64,000 nucleotides of DNA from NCBI GenBank assembly GCA_036250195.1, contig JAVHZZ010000005.1, positions 67,949,505 to 68,013,504 on the forward strand. The letters are read 5' to 3'. A program made the position numbers and the translations under genes. How positions within the stretch are numbered: the stretch's first letter is position 1; every line of letters begins with the position of its first letter. Under the pieces are notes generated by a model, which saw only the letters and a list, made by a program, of their open reading frames with translations, was not told the origin of the DNA and searched no databases. This DNA comes from Mixophyes australis (Eukaryota; Chordata; Amphibia; Anura; Limnodynastidae). Of this stretch, positions 34,243 to 46,130 are shown in pieces.

Positions 34243-34512
34243 ATTCTTGCAGTCCAGAAACATTAATACTGCAATCTATAAAAAATTGTTCACTGTTCTT
34301 TCAGTCCAGAAACATTAATACTGCAATATATAAAAAATTGTTCAATGTTCTTGCAGTCCAGAAATATTAATACTGCAATCTATTAAAAATTGTTCACTGT
34401 TCTTGCAGTCCAGAAACAATAATACTGCAATCTATTAAAAATTGTTCACTGTTCTTGCAGTGCAGAAACATTAATACTGCAATCTATTAAAAATTGTTCA
34501 CTGTTCCAGCAG
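34243..34512 (+). repeat. 52-bp tandem repeat, 5 units
   Basis: Unit agtccagaaacattaatac followed by tgcaatctataaaaaattg and ttcactgttcttgc repeats at 34251, 34303, 34355, 34407 and 34459. It occupies the same place as the 100-bp array of the complete element and shares the CCAGAAA(T/C)ATTAAT core. Confidence 0.92.
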
Positions 34513-34554
34513 TATTTTAAAAATAGTACTGTAATACAACGTGTGCTGCATATA

Positions 34555-36407
34555 ATGGAGTATCAAAATTTGGAAGATAAAGTAGGGAAAGATCAAGACC
34601 CACTTCCTTCTAATGCTGAACCTGCTGCCACTATTCATAACATAGACGATGAAATGCCATCAACGTCGTCTGACAAGGCCGATGCCCAATCTCCTAGTAG
34701 AGGGCATGTAAAATCCAAAAACCCAAAGTTCACAAAAATTACCAAAAAAAGGAAATTAAAAACATCTGAGGAGAAACGAAAACTTGGCAATATGCCATTT
34801 ACGACACGGAGTGGCAAGGAACGGCTTAGGCCCTGGCCCGTGTTCAGGACTAGTGGTTCAGCTTCACCCAAGGATCTAAGCCCTCCTCCTCCCCCCCTCC
34901 AAAAAATTTAAGAGAGTTATGCTGTCAGCAACAACACAGCAAACAACTCTGCCTTCTAAACACATGACATCACAAATCCCCAAGGCGAGTCCAAGGGTGT
35001 TGGTGGTTGCGAAGCCTGACCTTCCCATCACTGTACGGGAAGAGGTGGCTCCTTCCACCATTTGCAGCATGCCCTCTGCATATGCTGGAAGGATCACCCA
35101 CAGTCCAGTTACAGATTTGGCTAATGAAGGTGTGAATGTTGTACACCGGGAGGAGTATATTGATGTAGCTGGCGCTGAGGAGGAACTTGACGAGGAGGAT
35201 GCTGATGTGGTTATCCTAAATGAGGCACCAGGCGGGGAATCAGTTGTTCTCCATGGGATGAAAAAGCCCATCGTCATGCCTGGTCAGAAGACCAAAAAAT
35301 CCACCTCTACGGTCTGGAGTTATTTTTATCCTAATCCGGACAACAAATGTATGGCCATATGTAGCTTATGTACAGCTCAAATAAGCAGGGGTAAGGATCT
35401 TGGCAACCTAGGGACATCCTCCCTTATACGTCACCTGAATAACCTTCATAGTTCAGTGATTAGTTCAGGAACTGGGGCTAGGACCGTCATCAGTCCAGGG
35501 ACACCTAAATCCCTTGGTCCTGTTGGATACACACCACCAACACCCTCCTCGTCAACTTCCTCCACGATCTCCATCAGATTTAGTCCTGCAGGCCATGTCA
35601 CCAGCCAGACTGAGTCCTCTTCAATCCGGGATTCATTCGAGGAATCCTGCAGCAGTACGCCTACTACTGGCCACTGCTGCTGTTGCTGCTGGTAGTCGGT
35701 CATCTTCCCAAAGGGGAAGTCTTAAGACCGCTACGTCTTTCACCAAACAATTGACCGTCCAACAGTCGTTTGCCAAGAGCACCAAGTACGACACTAGTCA
35801 TCCTATGGCAAAGCGGATAACTGCGGCCTTAACAGCTATGTTGGTGTTAGACGTGCATCCGGTGTCCGCCATCTGTGCAGTGGAATTCAGACAATTTGAA
35901 GAAGGTATTGTGGCCCCGGTACCAAATTTGGTACCGGGGCCACTCCACTACGCAGTCCAGAAAGCTTTGTATCAGATATTAAACTATGTTCACTGTTCCT
36001 GCCAAATAAAAAAAGAATGAAAATGCCCTGTCATCAACGAAAACAAGAGGTAGTGACGCGCTAGAACTCCACCCTCTATATGCTGCAAAGGATGTAGGAG
36101 CAGCCATCTGTGCAGTGGAATTCAGACAAGTTGGAGGAGGTATTGTGGCCCCGGTACCAAATTGGGTACCGGGGTCACTCCACTACGCAGTCCAGAAAGC
36201 TTAGTATCAGATATTAAAGTAATTAAATTACGTTCACTGTTCCTGCTACATCAAAAAAGCATGAACATGCCCTGCCATCAGCAAAAACAAGAGGTAGTGA
36301 CGTGCTTGAACTCCACCCTCTATATGCTGCAGAGGACGGAGGAGCAGAAAAAGGCCATTCAAGCCTACGATGGGCCACATGTTTGTGCCGCCCACTTGTG
36401 TCGCTAA
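34555..36407 (+). pseudogene. Broken hAT transposase with BED finger
   Basis: The true ATG is at 34555 (MEYQNLED), comparable to MDSKQSTY in the intact protein. The first frame (to 34911) carries NMPFTTRSGKERLRP, matching residues 75-89 of the intact transposase. The second frame (34919-35695) has the BED finger (VWSYFYPNP...CSLCTA...LIRHLNNLH). The third (35514-36020) resumes with TVQQSFAKSTKYDTSHP. At least two frameshifts separate them. The segment that would hold both catalytic aspartates and the C..H motif is absent: sequence jumps from the region equivalent to residue ~455 to MPCHQ.KQEVVT (intact 634-645). A 235-bp piece is then duplicated in tandem. The dimerisation domain is missing. 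It cannot encode a working transposase. Confidence 0.9.
35877..36346 (+). repeat. ~235-bp tandem duplication with a 30-bp palindrome in each copy
   Basis: The sequence gtgcagtggaattcagaca...tatgctgca occurs at about 35877 and again at about 36112. Each copy contains a KpnI-type palindrome: 35912-35941 is a perfect 30-bp palindrome built from GGCCCCGGTACCAAA and its complement, and 36147-36176 is the same with two changes. The duplication lies inside the transposase remnant. Confidence 0.9.
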
Positions 36408-36889
36408 GCTTAGACATCCGGCTACCTCGGTGCATTGTTTTGGACTAAAAACAATATTGTGAGGTGTGAGGTGTTCTGAATAGACTGGAAATTAGTGGAA
36501 ATGATTGTTATTGAATGTTATTGAGGTTAATAATAGCGTAGGAGTGAAAAGAAACCAAAAAACTGGATTTGAGCACTTTTTATGCTTTTTTAAAAATAAA
36601 TCAGAACCCAAAACCCTAAATCAGAACCAAAACCTTTCATCAGATGTTTTGGCAAAATAAATCAGAACCCAAAACCTCAAGCTAATCAGAACCCAAAACC
36701 CAAAACACTAAAAGTGGCTGGTGCACACCCCTATTAATTTTACATTTTTCACAATATCAAGTTTGCATTTTGTGCTTTAAGTTTATAAAATGTTTTGATA
36801 ATTTAACAATTTTTTTCTAAAAAGACAAGTTTTTACGTTCTGTATGCAAATATGTGTACACTTTTATTTATTTGAAACAGTATAAACAA

Positions 36890-37036
36890 TTAAGACCAAT
36901 GGTCGAAGTGGGGGTGAATACGGCGGAATGCCATATCGCTACTTCTCCTACTGCCTTCATTGTAAAGCTATCAAATTCCGTCACTTCTAAATTTCCATAC
37001 CGTCACTTCTATTTGTCCACTTCGACCAATGGTTAA
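36890..37036. mobile_element. TTAA-flanked MITE (Kolobok/piggyBac-like target)
   Basis: Ends CCAATGGTCGAAGTGG and the complement of CCATTGGTCGAAGTGG form imperfect inverted repeats, directly flanked by TTAA at 36890-36893 and 37033-37036. TTAA duplication is typical of Kolobok and piggyBac elements. Non-coding; relatives at 24403-24535 and near 52795. Confidence 0.75.
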
Positions 37037-38305
37037 GACTATACATCAGATCCATATTGTAAGACATTAGCTCTTAAATATTTATGTGTTTAACCATGAA
37101 ATGTTAATATGTTAAAAAATTGTTATTTAAAAAAAATCCCCAAACATTTTGCATTGATAATCATGTCTCATGGCAGCTTTATTTGGATGTGAGATTGTTT
37201 AGAAATTATTTGATTTACAGTTAGAGGTACACTATTTGCTTGACTATTGAGTTAGAGTTTGTGCATTGCTTACACAGATTCCTCAACCTAATTAACCTAG
37301 AAGTAAATCATACTTATTTGTCCTTAGCCATGGAGCACTGTCTGTTTGTAGGTGATGGTCATGGTAGGTCTTGGATGGTATATACAGCGGGAGTCCATAG
37401 TTTTAAGATGAGGGTGAGTGGTAGTAACATACAGATCCAGGAGAGAAGTACTAGGAAGTATAGTATGTAATACTGTTAGTTGCATAATGAGCACTTTACT
37501 AGTTAAGTATTTTAGTTTGTGTTTGGCAAATTACTATGCTGTATTTTATATGGTATTTGTTATAAGAAAGAAGAAGAAAGTGAAGCAAGTAAAATAAGGT
37601 TGATAAAGTATTTGCAATATAGTGTACAGGGAATAGAATAGGGAGAGTCCTGAAAATGAAGGTGAAGTAGGGGTTCTCTAATAAAATAGGCATTAATTGC
37701 AAAAGTGATAAGATAATGCTAGTAATGGGACAGGATGTATTGGAATAAAATAATGGAATCCAATTTTATGGGATATAAATCGAACTAAATATGTCAAGTG
37801 ATTATTAAATTCTGGTATCCATAGTATTAGAGAAATACTAGTTGTAACTGTATGGGGGGAATTTGATAAAACCAGACTGAATTGCAGTAAAAAAATAGAA
37901 ATGAGAGTATATAAAACACAATCTTAAGGGAGTAATAACATTTCTAAATACAATATTCAAAGTTACAAAATAATAAAAGTAATTTAAGTATTACAAAAGT
38001 AATAAATAAAGAATATAATAGGATTCAAACTGTTCATAGTGCAGGAATCTTCCCAAATGCAGTTTGCCACCTATGTGTGCCAAACAAATTTTTAGACAAA
38101 TAGCCATTGTGTCGCTCCATCTTATTGTGGTTGTGGAGAGGATCTTACCAAGTCCATGACAGATGAAAAGTGGCAACGCTCCAGTCCCAGGTGGTGGTGC
38201 ATCTGCAGTGTTGTTTGCAGTGGTGAATCTAAGACCACAGTGGCGAACCAGACAGTACTCACCGCAAGGAGCCAATCAGGAGTTGTCGCAATGAGCCAGT
38301 CATGG
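37037..38305. other. No feature recognised
   Basis: AT-rich DNA; short frames such as 37240-37470 (plus) show no known domain. Confidence 0.5.
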
Positions 38306-38310
38306 CTCGC

Positions 38311-38541
<231 letters not shown>

Positions 38542-41210
38542 AGCTACATTCTGTTGATGGTCCTCATTATCATTGTACATCATTGCACCAACCATGAGGC
38601 ACCTGCAAGATATGCCTCCTGTTCATTCTACTTGATTTAGAACTACTTGAACAGGTTCTTACTGTAGATGGCCTACCATTGCCTGCCCCTTCCTCCACTG
38701 TTCCTCCACCGTTCCACCTCTGCAATTGTATAGTCCGAACTGTAAAATGTGCACAAATCTGGTTACACAATAATGTGTACGTTTTTGAAATGCATGTGTC
38801 TTAGGGAAATTTGTGTATCAAACAAACCCAAATGTAGTTCTGTCTCTGCATGACCTTCTACCTGAGTACGATGGGGAGAGGGAGATTGTGTTTTTAGAGG
38901 TGTGTCCAAACATGCCCTTTAACCTTAAAGCAACCAGTATAGATTAGGAAATGCAAGAAGAAGCAACATAAGTAGGGTGCAGAAGGGGAGAATTAGTTGA
39001 AAAAAATTCACCATCCATTTTTTTAAATGCATTTCACCCTAGTGAATATTGTATTAATCATAATTACAATGGATGTCTAACTAACAGCTGGAAGCAGCTT
39101 GCCATGTTGAACCAAATACTACTAAACAACAGTCTTCTAGGAACTTGGCAATGACAACATGTTCTCCTAAAAACTGCGGGCAGCCCACTCTTCAGTGGCA
39201 TATTTGTTTATTGTAGTTAGGGATAGTTAGCACTACGCATAAATTCCTAGTGTGTTTTTTTGTTTGAGCTGTTAAGAACATTGTTAATTTTGTTTGAAAT
39301 TTAACAGACGTAAGGATCTTTGCCAAATAAAATTGGCTTGTTATTTTGCAGTCTTGTCTTGCTTTTCATATTTTGAATATGATAGTACAATTCACATTGT
39401 TGTCCAGCTAAATACTAATGACCTCCCTGGGTATAAGTTGTATAAAAATTCAGTTCATGTCTTCTCTTTTCCTTTTAATGATAAAAGTTGCCACTTGAGC
39501 CCCGAAGTTATTTTCCAATCTAATCGAAAAGTCAATTAACCCACTTGTATATAAATTGAGTCATAGTATATTACAATGGATCCACTACCTTTATATTTTT
39601 TGGAATTGGCCTCGCAGATAGTCTTCTATTTCGGTATCAAAATTTATGGTGGTTTCACCCGCCATATTTATCTATAATGTATTTTCTCTCATACGATTTT
39701 TTTCCATTTTCTTCTTTTGCCATATTTTCTCTTCCATTTATGTTTACCTGTTGCTTTATATTTTAGATGCTATTTTTTTATATCTTGAGTATTCATCTAC
39801 TGTACTGTGGTATTAATTTCTGACTAAGCTATAAACAGAGAAAAATTATTCAAATAAAAGACTATTGGAAGAAAATCAAGCCCTAGATCAATTCATATCG
39901 TGGAACAGCACCAAATTGCCTTAGCAGTCTTTTTTGATGATTTCTTTGTTTAGTATAATAAAATGCCCCCAACATTTAATGGGACAATAAATCAAAAATA
40001 CAAGTCAATCCAATATGGAAAGGCATACTGTATAAATCAGGATTCATGAAAGATTACTGAACTTATTATTTAGGTTATTGTGAGATCATGTTAGTGTGGC
40101 TTCTTTTCAGATGCCATGGGGTATGGCAGTGTGGGGGGGCAGGGTGATGATGGTCCATGTGAGCATATGTGGGGGCTGGCACATATGAAATAAAGTCCTG
40201 TTTGCGTGAAGGGGGCATCACTTTAAATGCTCAGAGGACCAGAATAAGGGCCTCTGGAGCCAATAGATCAGCATTGCAATAAACTGACCCATTCATTTCA
40301 ATAAACTCTGCACTATACTGTATTTGATATATTCAAAAGTAAGCTGGAACTGTTACAAAGCAGCACAATATTAAATGCACTCTCTGTTTCTAAATAACAG
40401 ACTTTATTTACCATGATAAATTCCCTTTGAGTCAATTTTTATTTGTCTCAGTGGAAATAAAGTGCCAACTATGGTAGGTTTCTTCCAACGTGGCGTCAAG
40501 CCATTCATTTTTTAAGCTTCATCTGTAGGAAGTTTTTTTTTGTTTTATTTGGACATCTTTGGGGACATCTGTGAGTGGGTGCCTGCGCGTGACAGCTTAA
40601 CCTTAGACAGTCAACACAGCAGCTTCTGTGCAAACACAATGTTGTTAGAATTACTGATCGATAAATACAAATTAGTTCATTTCTTGAATGCCTGCCATTG
40701 TGTTTTGATTTCCTTACACTGTTATTTTTTTCCATTTGTCTGGGATATTACACAAAAATATGCACAGGAATAAATCCGTGTTTTCTGTATCTTTAACAGA
40801 TTGTCAGTATAGCTGTAAATTCATATTGCCGACCGATACACATATCACACTGAGATCTAGGATTGTGCTTTATAAAACAACCCATGTTACTTTATGTCAC
40901 ATTGGTTATGATTTATACATATAAGTAAATATGTCACTATGCACAAATACAAACAATACATGCATTGATAGAACAGAAATAAATCAGGAACACAAGTGCG
41001 TGGGAGGCTTATGATGTGTGTGGAGGCTTATAATCTAGGTCTCTAGGGGGGTTATAATATGTCTGGGGGGTTATAATCTGTCTAGGGGGTAATAATGTGT
41101 CTAGGGAAGGCTGTAATGTGACTATAGGGGTGGCGTGTTAAATGTTAACTTTTATTATAATGAATGTATTATATACTGCATGATAAAAATTTAAATGTGC
41201 TCAAAAACTC
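38542..41210. other. No gene recognised
   Basis: AT-rich DNA with short domain-free frames (39294-39539, 40505-40735). A run of g(g)ggttataat(g/c)tgtct units at about 41025-41110 is a short degenerate tandem repeat. Confidence 0.45.
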
Positions 41211-41211
41211 A

Positions 41212-41729
41212 TCTATAATATAAAAGCCTAGCGGCGTGTGTTAGTCTGTGTGTGGAAAAAAAACCCCAAGCTGCAGCGCCACCTGCTGGGCGGAGTTATA
41301 CACTGACCTACTAAATTCTTAGCATTATCTAATATATAAAAGTAAAAGTCTAGCGGCGTGTGTTAGTGTGTGTGTGTGTGTGGAAAAAACTATTTTCTCA
41401 GAAAGGGCTCATCCAATTGACCTGAAATTTGGTATACTGACATTATTTGACAAAAAAATTAGAATAGTGAAGTCAGTTAACTTCCATCATCCCCCCTTCC
41501 CCCCGTGGGAGGGGTAGTAAAGGCAAAATTTATGAGTTGAGGGGTCAAACTCATTTTCGTGAGGTAATTTTACCTCATGAACACACATTAAAAAGGGCGC
41601 TTGCATCGGGAAGTAACGCTCTTCCCCTGAGGAGGCCTGGGCTAGGCCCAAATGCATGACAAGAACCCTTTTAAGACCTTAAGTAGCTTGATTTGACTAG
41701 GATGCATGAGTATCATGCACGGGTTAACT

Positions 41730-41735
<6 letters not shown>
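41212..41735 (+). mobile_element. Helitron-like non-autonomous element(s)
   Basis: Two starts of Helitron type (TCTA...atataaaag...ctagcggcgtgtgttagt) occur at 41212 and 41328, the second interrupting the first. The body has ctcagaaagggctcatcca and tgacctgaaatttggtatac, wording common to animal Helitrons. A short hairpin (gcatgagtatcatgc) then cacgggttaactt lies near the 3' end at about 41704-41730. No Rep/helicase is present. The exact end (expected CTRR) is eroded. Confidence 0.6.

Positions 41736-41768
<33 letters not shown>
41736..41768. repeat. (TA)n microsatellite
   Basis: Alternating TA run directly after the Helitron-like end. Confidence 0.9.
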
Positions 41769-41771
<3 letters not shown>

Positions 41772-41797
41772 AAAAAAATTGTATTGTGAGACATAGG

Positions 41798-41935
41798 GGG
41801 GGATTCAATTAGATGCAAGGTGTTTTAGGAAAGTCCACGAGATACCTTGTGGGGGAGATTTTTACTGTAATTCCGGGCAATGTGCGTAGCGCAATGTTCG
41901 CGTTCCACATCGCTGGCAATTTAATCTCCCCCTAT
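41798..41935. mobile_element. Short MITE with GGGGGATTCAATT ends
   Basis: It begins ggggggattcaattaga and ends ggcaatttaatctcccc, an imperfect terminal inverted repeat. A relative with the same ends lies at 42327-42475. The 2-3-bp flanking repeat (TA/ATA) is ambiguous. Confidence 0.6.
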
Positions 41936-42326
41936 TGTTACTTTATGAATAAATTAGTTTGGAGTTATGTAATTTTCTGTCCTCATTATTGAATTTATGT
42001 TTAAGGGTTTTTGAGCGCCTCTTAATTTTTATTGTGTATTTATCTTTCTATGGGGTTTCAGAGGCAGCCATCTCTTTTATACAGTTACAACTGTGTTTCA
42101 TTATCTGACTATTTACAAGCATATATATATCTGTGATTATTTTTATTACACATATTTTGCTTATTATATGTGCTGTGTACAGTGTTCACTAATTATTTCC
42201 CATATTTCATGTACTTATACATTTTCCAAACAGGTCTCAGCATTCCAGGATTCATACAAGAATCCAGTGCCAGCTTGTGAAAGCTGCAATAACAGGTGTG
42301 TGAGCAACACCATTTTAATACATAAA

Positions 42327-42475
42327 GGGGGAATTCAATTGCCGGTGATGTGGCGTTTGGACATCGCGCCGCACACATTTCCGACAATTACAGTAAAAAT
42401 TTGTGTCGAAATCTTTGCCGCTAAGTGTCTGACGGACGTTCCAGAAACACTTTGCAGCTTATTTAATTCCCCCCA
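42327..42475. mobile_element. Short MITE with GGGGGAATTCAATT ends
   Basis: It begins gggggaattcaattgccg and ends gcttatttaattcccccc; flanking ATAA occurs on both sides. It shares its ends with 41798-41935. The plus frame 42093-42797 runs across it and is not a gene. Confidence 0.6.
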
Positions 42476-42654
42476 TAATGTCATGTGTAAAAAGGCGCAG
42501 CCACAGCTCACGTTGGCCATGCTCCCATCACTATGTGACCACGCCCCCTTAAACGGTGCCGCCGCACATCCCTTCTCCTGCTATGTGTTGAGGGGGGCCC
42601 AGAAAATTTCTGTACCGGTGCCCCCAATTCCTCTTTGTGGTCTTGTACATATCC

Positions 42655-42745
42655 ATCCAGTACACCCAGGACAGAGTGATATATGCTACATATGCACCCA
42701 GGACAGAGTGACACATTGTAAATTCACCCAGTACAGAGACACATA
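42655..42745. repeat. Three degenerate ~35-bp repeats (cacccaggacagagtga)
   Basis: The phrase caccca(g/g)(g/t)acagagtga occurs at about 42664, 42696 and 42725, with variable spacers. Confidence 0.6.
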
Positions 42746-42889
42746 CTGCACACTGTACATTACATTGTGTTTCCCAGAGCGTATCTTCCAGGCCTAGCTG
42801 AGGCAGCACATGGTCTGACTGATCTGGATAAAGGAGGATTGTGCAAGCTGGTAAGAGCATACTGATGTTCACCAGACCTTTCTTCTCAA

Positions 42890-44430
42890 GCTAGTAGGAA
42901 GGCAATGTACTGTCTCACTTGATTGAGGAAAAATGTTGGAAAGACAATACCAATAGAACCATCCCATACCCCTCCTACAGATGAACTTTTTCAGGTAAAA
43001 CAAATCAACTTCATCCAATTGCCACCTTGCAGGAATCTCAAGTATGTATTGGTGTGTACTATGTATTTTATAACTGGGTAGACATTTCTAGCTGCCATTA
43101 ATACTGCTGTTTCATACCCAGAAACTTGTATACAGATATTGTAATAGGTATGGAAAGTGATATGGGTACTCATTTTACTGGTGATATCTTTCAGATCATA
43201 TGTAAAAATTATGGGCATTTCATAGTAATTTACTCTCTATAGGACACAAGCCAGTGAGAAATTAGAGAGGGTAAATGGTACTATCAAGAACGAATTGAAT
43301 AGATAGATAGTTAAAACTAGATTACAGTGGCCGTAAGCTTTTACCACTAGTGCTCCCCACTATCAGAAACACTCCTAAACCACCTCTTAACCTGTCACCT
43401 TTTGAAATAATTTTGATAAGCAACCTAACTTGATGATAGATTCCCGAGCTAAAATGTAATGATGAAGAGGCTGTTCAAAATCTTATAAAGAGAAGCAAAT
43501 AATGAGACAGCAATAAAGGGCGTTCAAAACACTGTATCCTGATATGTTATACACTAAGGGCCTGAGTAATTAAGGAAAGTAAGGCAAACAAAATGAGTAA
43601 ATGTTCTCCAAGACAAACCATGTTACAATGCAAGAGGTGCAAATTAGTTTATTTCTTTGCACATAAGTTAAATACTGGCTGATTTTTCATCTAGCATACA
43701 AATACTTGATATCTTTATTTTTACACTGAAATTTGAAGTTGATCTAGGACAGGTCCTATCCCAACTATAAGTCTGTCCCCACATTTTAAATTTACCTCTC
43801 CCTCCAATGTAATATGGTTTTGCTCAAGTGCAAAGTCACTCCATTTTTATGCTTTACTCTCCTTAATGGCTCAGGCCCTAACTGTCCTGATGTTGGACTG
43901 GGAGAATATGTAATGGACTGTAATTTCCTATGCTCAAGTTGTTTAACAGACAGGTGAGAAGGCCCATTCCAAGTGTTGATGACCAGCACCACATCTCTGA
44001 AAGTATCAGAAAGAGACACTTGGGCCCATTCCATCCACTGCAGAGAAGTCAACAACCCGGAGAAGGTTCAAAATAGCCAAGGATGACACTCGTGAATCAG
44101 TACCGGAAGACCTAAGATCGCACTTAATAACACCTGAGCCAAGGACTTTACAAAGACTGTTATCATCATGGAGCAGCGGTTTTTCTGCTTTTCCCTTTTC
44201 AGTGTTTCTCTAATCCTAGTTTTTTTCTGAACATTCTATTTTTTCAATGGTGATCAGGCGATGGAGACTGGTTCAGTTAGTGATACTGAGGATGTGGGGA
44301 TGAAAGAGAAATTGTTAACAGAATCAGTCTAGCCAATTACACTATTCAATTTGGGGGGTAAAGAATAGGTCTGCTAACCTTGGAGCTCGGAGATAGTGTG
44401 AGGGGCTATTGCCTGAAGAATATTGTGTAT
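42890..44430 (+). pseudogene. Endogenous retrovirus remnant: integrase region and start of env
   Basis: Fragments of a retroviral integrase are visible on the plus strand: the start of the catalytic core from about 42975, a second acidic-motif region at about 43160-43200, and sequence matching the core's end at about 43250-43400. A C-terminal domain of gamma-retrovirus style lies at about 43950-44060. Stops and frameshifts occur throughout, and a 321-bp MITE (43558-43878) splits the region. An env-like start follows at about 44168. No gag, reverse transcriptase or paired LTRs were found, so it is a dead partial provirus. Confidence 0.65.
43558..43878. mobile_element. PIF/Harbinger-type MITE inserted in the retroviral remnant
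   Basis: It starts GGGCCTGAGTAATTAAGG and ends CCTTAATGGCTCAGGCCC, and is flanked by TAA at 43555-43557 and 43879-43881. The TWA duplication and long imperfect inverted repeats (including gttacaatgcaagaggtgc) are typical of frog Harbinger-like MITEs. Non-coding. Confidence 0.85.
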
Positions 44431-45705
44431 AAGTTAATTTATTATGAATATTAGGTATGGATCCATAGTAGATAGTAGTTGATGACGATATAGGTGGGAG
44501 TTTTTCTCCTGTTTATTATCCTTATTATCGATTAAATTTATTTATCTTCACTATTTTATGTGGATTGCATGTCCACAATTTTAGTGGTTGTATGTATAAC
44601 ACGCAAATCATAATATACTATACGTGAGTGAGATGCATTATAGGTAGTATTAAGTATTCTCTGTTAGTCATTATTTTTGCCTATATATAAATAGAGGTTT
44701 ATATTATGATAAATTGAATATAATAGATATGAGACACCTATGCTATAAGACATATGGACAGGCAATTTTTTACCCTTATATTAATATTTTGTATTAAATT
44801 ATATCGTTTACCATATGTTGCCCATAGATATATGTTATCCATTTCTAGGATGTAGCATCTCATTAGTTCTTATAGCATATTTTAGATAATTAGCATATAT
44901 ATTGTAATTAAGGTAATGCATCTTTATACATACTAGAATTGTACACATTACTGAATGGTGCTTAATATCATATGCGCATGTGTGGTAAACTAATTAGGAT
45001 GGAAGCACTGATTATGACACCTGCCATTAGTATTTATAAGCCAACAGTTCCAGACACCTTCTTGATAAAGTACATTTTTGACGAAATGAGTTGATTATTA
45101 TATACGTTGTTATCCATACCGACTATCTCACCTATCTGCATCTTATTGATTTTATATGTAAGGGGATTGCTATTGATTCTTAAATTGAATTGCTTTATTT
45201 ACCTAACGGGCCTCCTCAATTTCCTTTCGTCCGAGGAATATTGCATGCCATTCGAGCTAATTGGGCCGCTCGTTGCAGCAAACAACCACTTCAGTCCCAA
45301 TTTGGATATCGGACTGGATGACTCGTTATACGCTGCACTCTCTGACTTCAGAGGAGGACTGCTAGATCCGAATGAATCCTCTCGCCTAACTGTAAGTGGA
45401 CACTACACATTCCAAACACCATTTTAGGATGGTTTATTCTAATTCGTGATTATTTTGTTTATTTGCATATATGCGGGGAGAATATCTTCTGACCTCAAGA
45501 CCCCACACGATCTAGAAACTAACCATGGCGCTATTTACAACACGCTGAATTATGGACTATTTATGGGTATTCATTTCATGTGCTATTTTCGTGTTAATTT
45601 TGATCTAATTTGTTACCACTTTACAGCCATCTCTTTGTTTTATTGCAATTGAGGGTTACACTTTTATTACCATAGGGATTGAGCGCTGTCATTGTGGATT
45701 TTGGT
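44431..45705. mobile_element. 1,275-bp insertion with an 18-bp target duplication
   Basis: CTGAAGAATATTGTGTAT occurs exactly at 44413-44430 and 45706-45723, flanking unrelated sequence. The retroviral frame reads through when the insert and one copy are removed. An 18-bp duplication is the size made by LINE-type target-primed insertion. The insert has no poly-A and no recognised domain (the frame at 45107-45427 is unknown). The class is unassigned. Confidence 0.75.
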
Positions 45706-46130
45706 CTGAAGAATATTGTGTATGTAAGTACTGTGACCCCATAGTTGAAAAGAGGTGCATCCAGCGATGCCAGTCCAGTAATAATTTGGACTTCGGCGGG
45801 CATCCATGAGAATGATTATCATTCTTTGTTGGGTAAGGTCTTAGACCAAACTAAATGCTGGGTGTGCTCTCACATGCCTCAGAGACAAAATTAAGTAGGA
45901 CTAGTTCTCTCTTCACTAAATATTTCTAAGGTACTTGAATTATGGGGTGGGAGGCCATTACATGGGATATATAATATTACTAGGCCCCCAGTTTGAGACT
46001 TCGCCAATACTCAGTACACCGGTCTCTGCTGAGTATGAATTTTTCACACACAAATAAAGTTGAGTATTGGGAAGCTGAACTGAGTGATCAGACAATAGCT
46101 CGCCCCACAAATGTTGATGAAAAACCCATC
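45706..46130 (+). pseudogene. Endogenous retrovirus env remnant
   Basis: It continues the frame interrupted at 44430. A CWVC motif of the type found in the surface subunit of gamma-type envelope proteins is at about 45850. Stops (for example soon after 45740) and frameshifts follow. The transmembrane subunit is not seen. Confidence 0.5.

Larger units (their letters stand above)
33698..36733 (+). mobile_element. Diverged, defective hAT relative, 3,036 bp
   Basis: The 8-bp duplication TTAATTTT lies at 33690-33697 and 36734-36741. One end begins TAAGCATG and the other ends ACACCCCTA, a weakly matching inverted repeat. The layout mirrors the complete element: a hairpin end (33707-33737), CATAAATA box, two tandem arrays (39-bp and 52-bp units), a BED transposase start, and an opposite end with repeated AAAACCC/CCAAAA. 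The transposase is frameshifted and lacks the catalytic core. It is on the plus strand, opposite to the complete element. Confidence 0.9.

Noticed and set aside
42093..42797. 234-residue plus-strand frame
   Set aside because: Crosses a MITE (42327-42475) and short tandem repeats; no domain.
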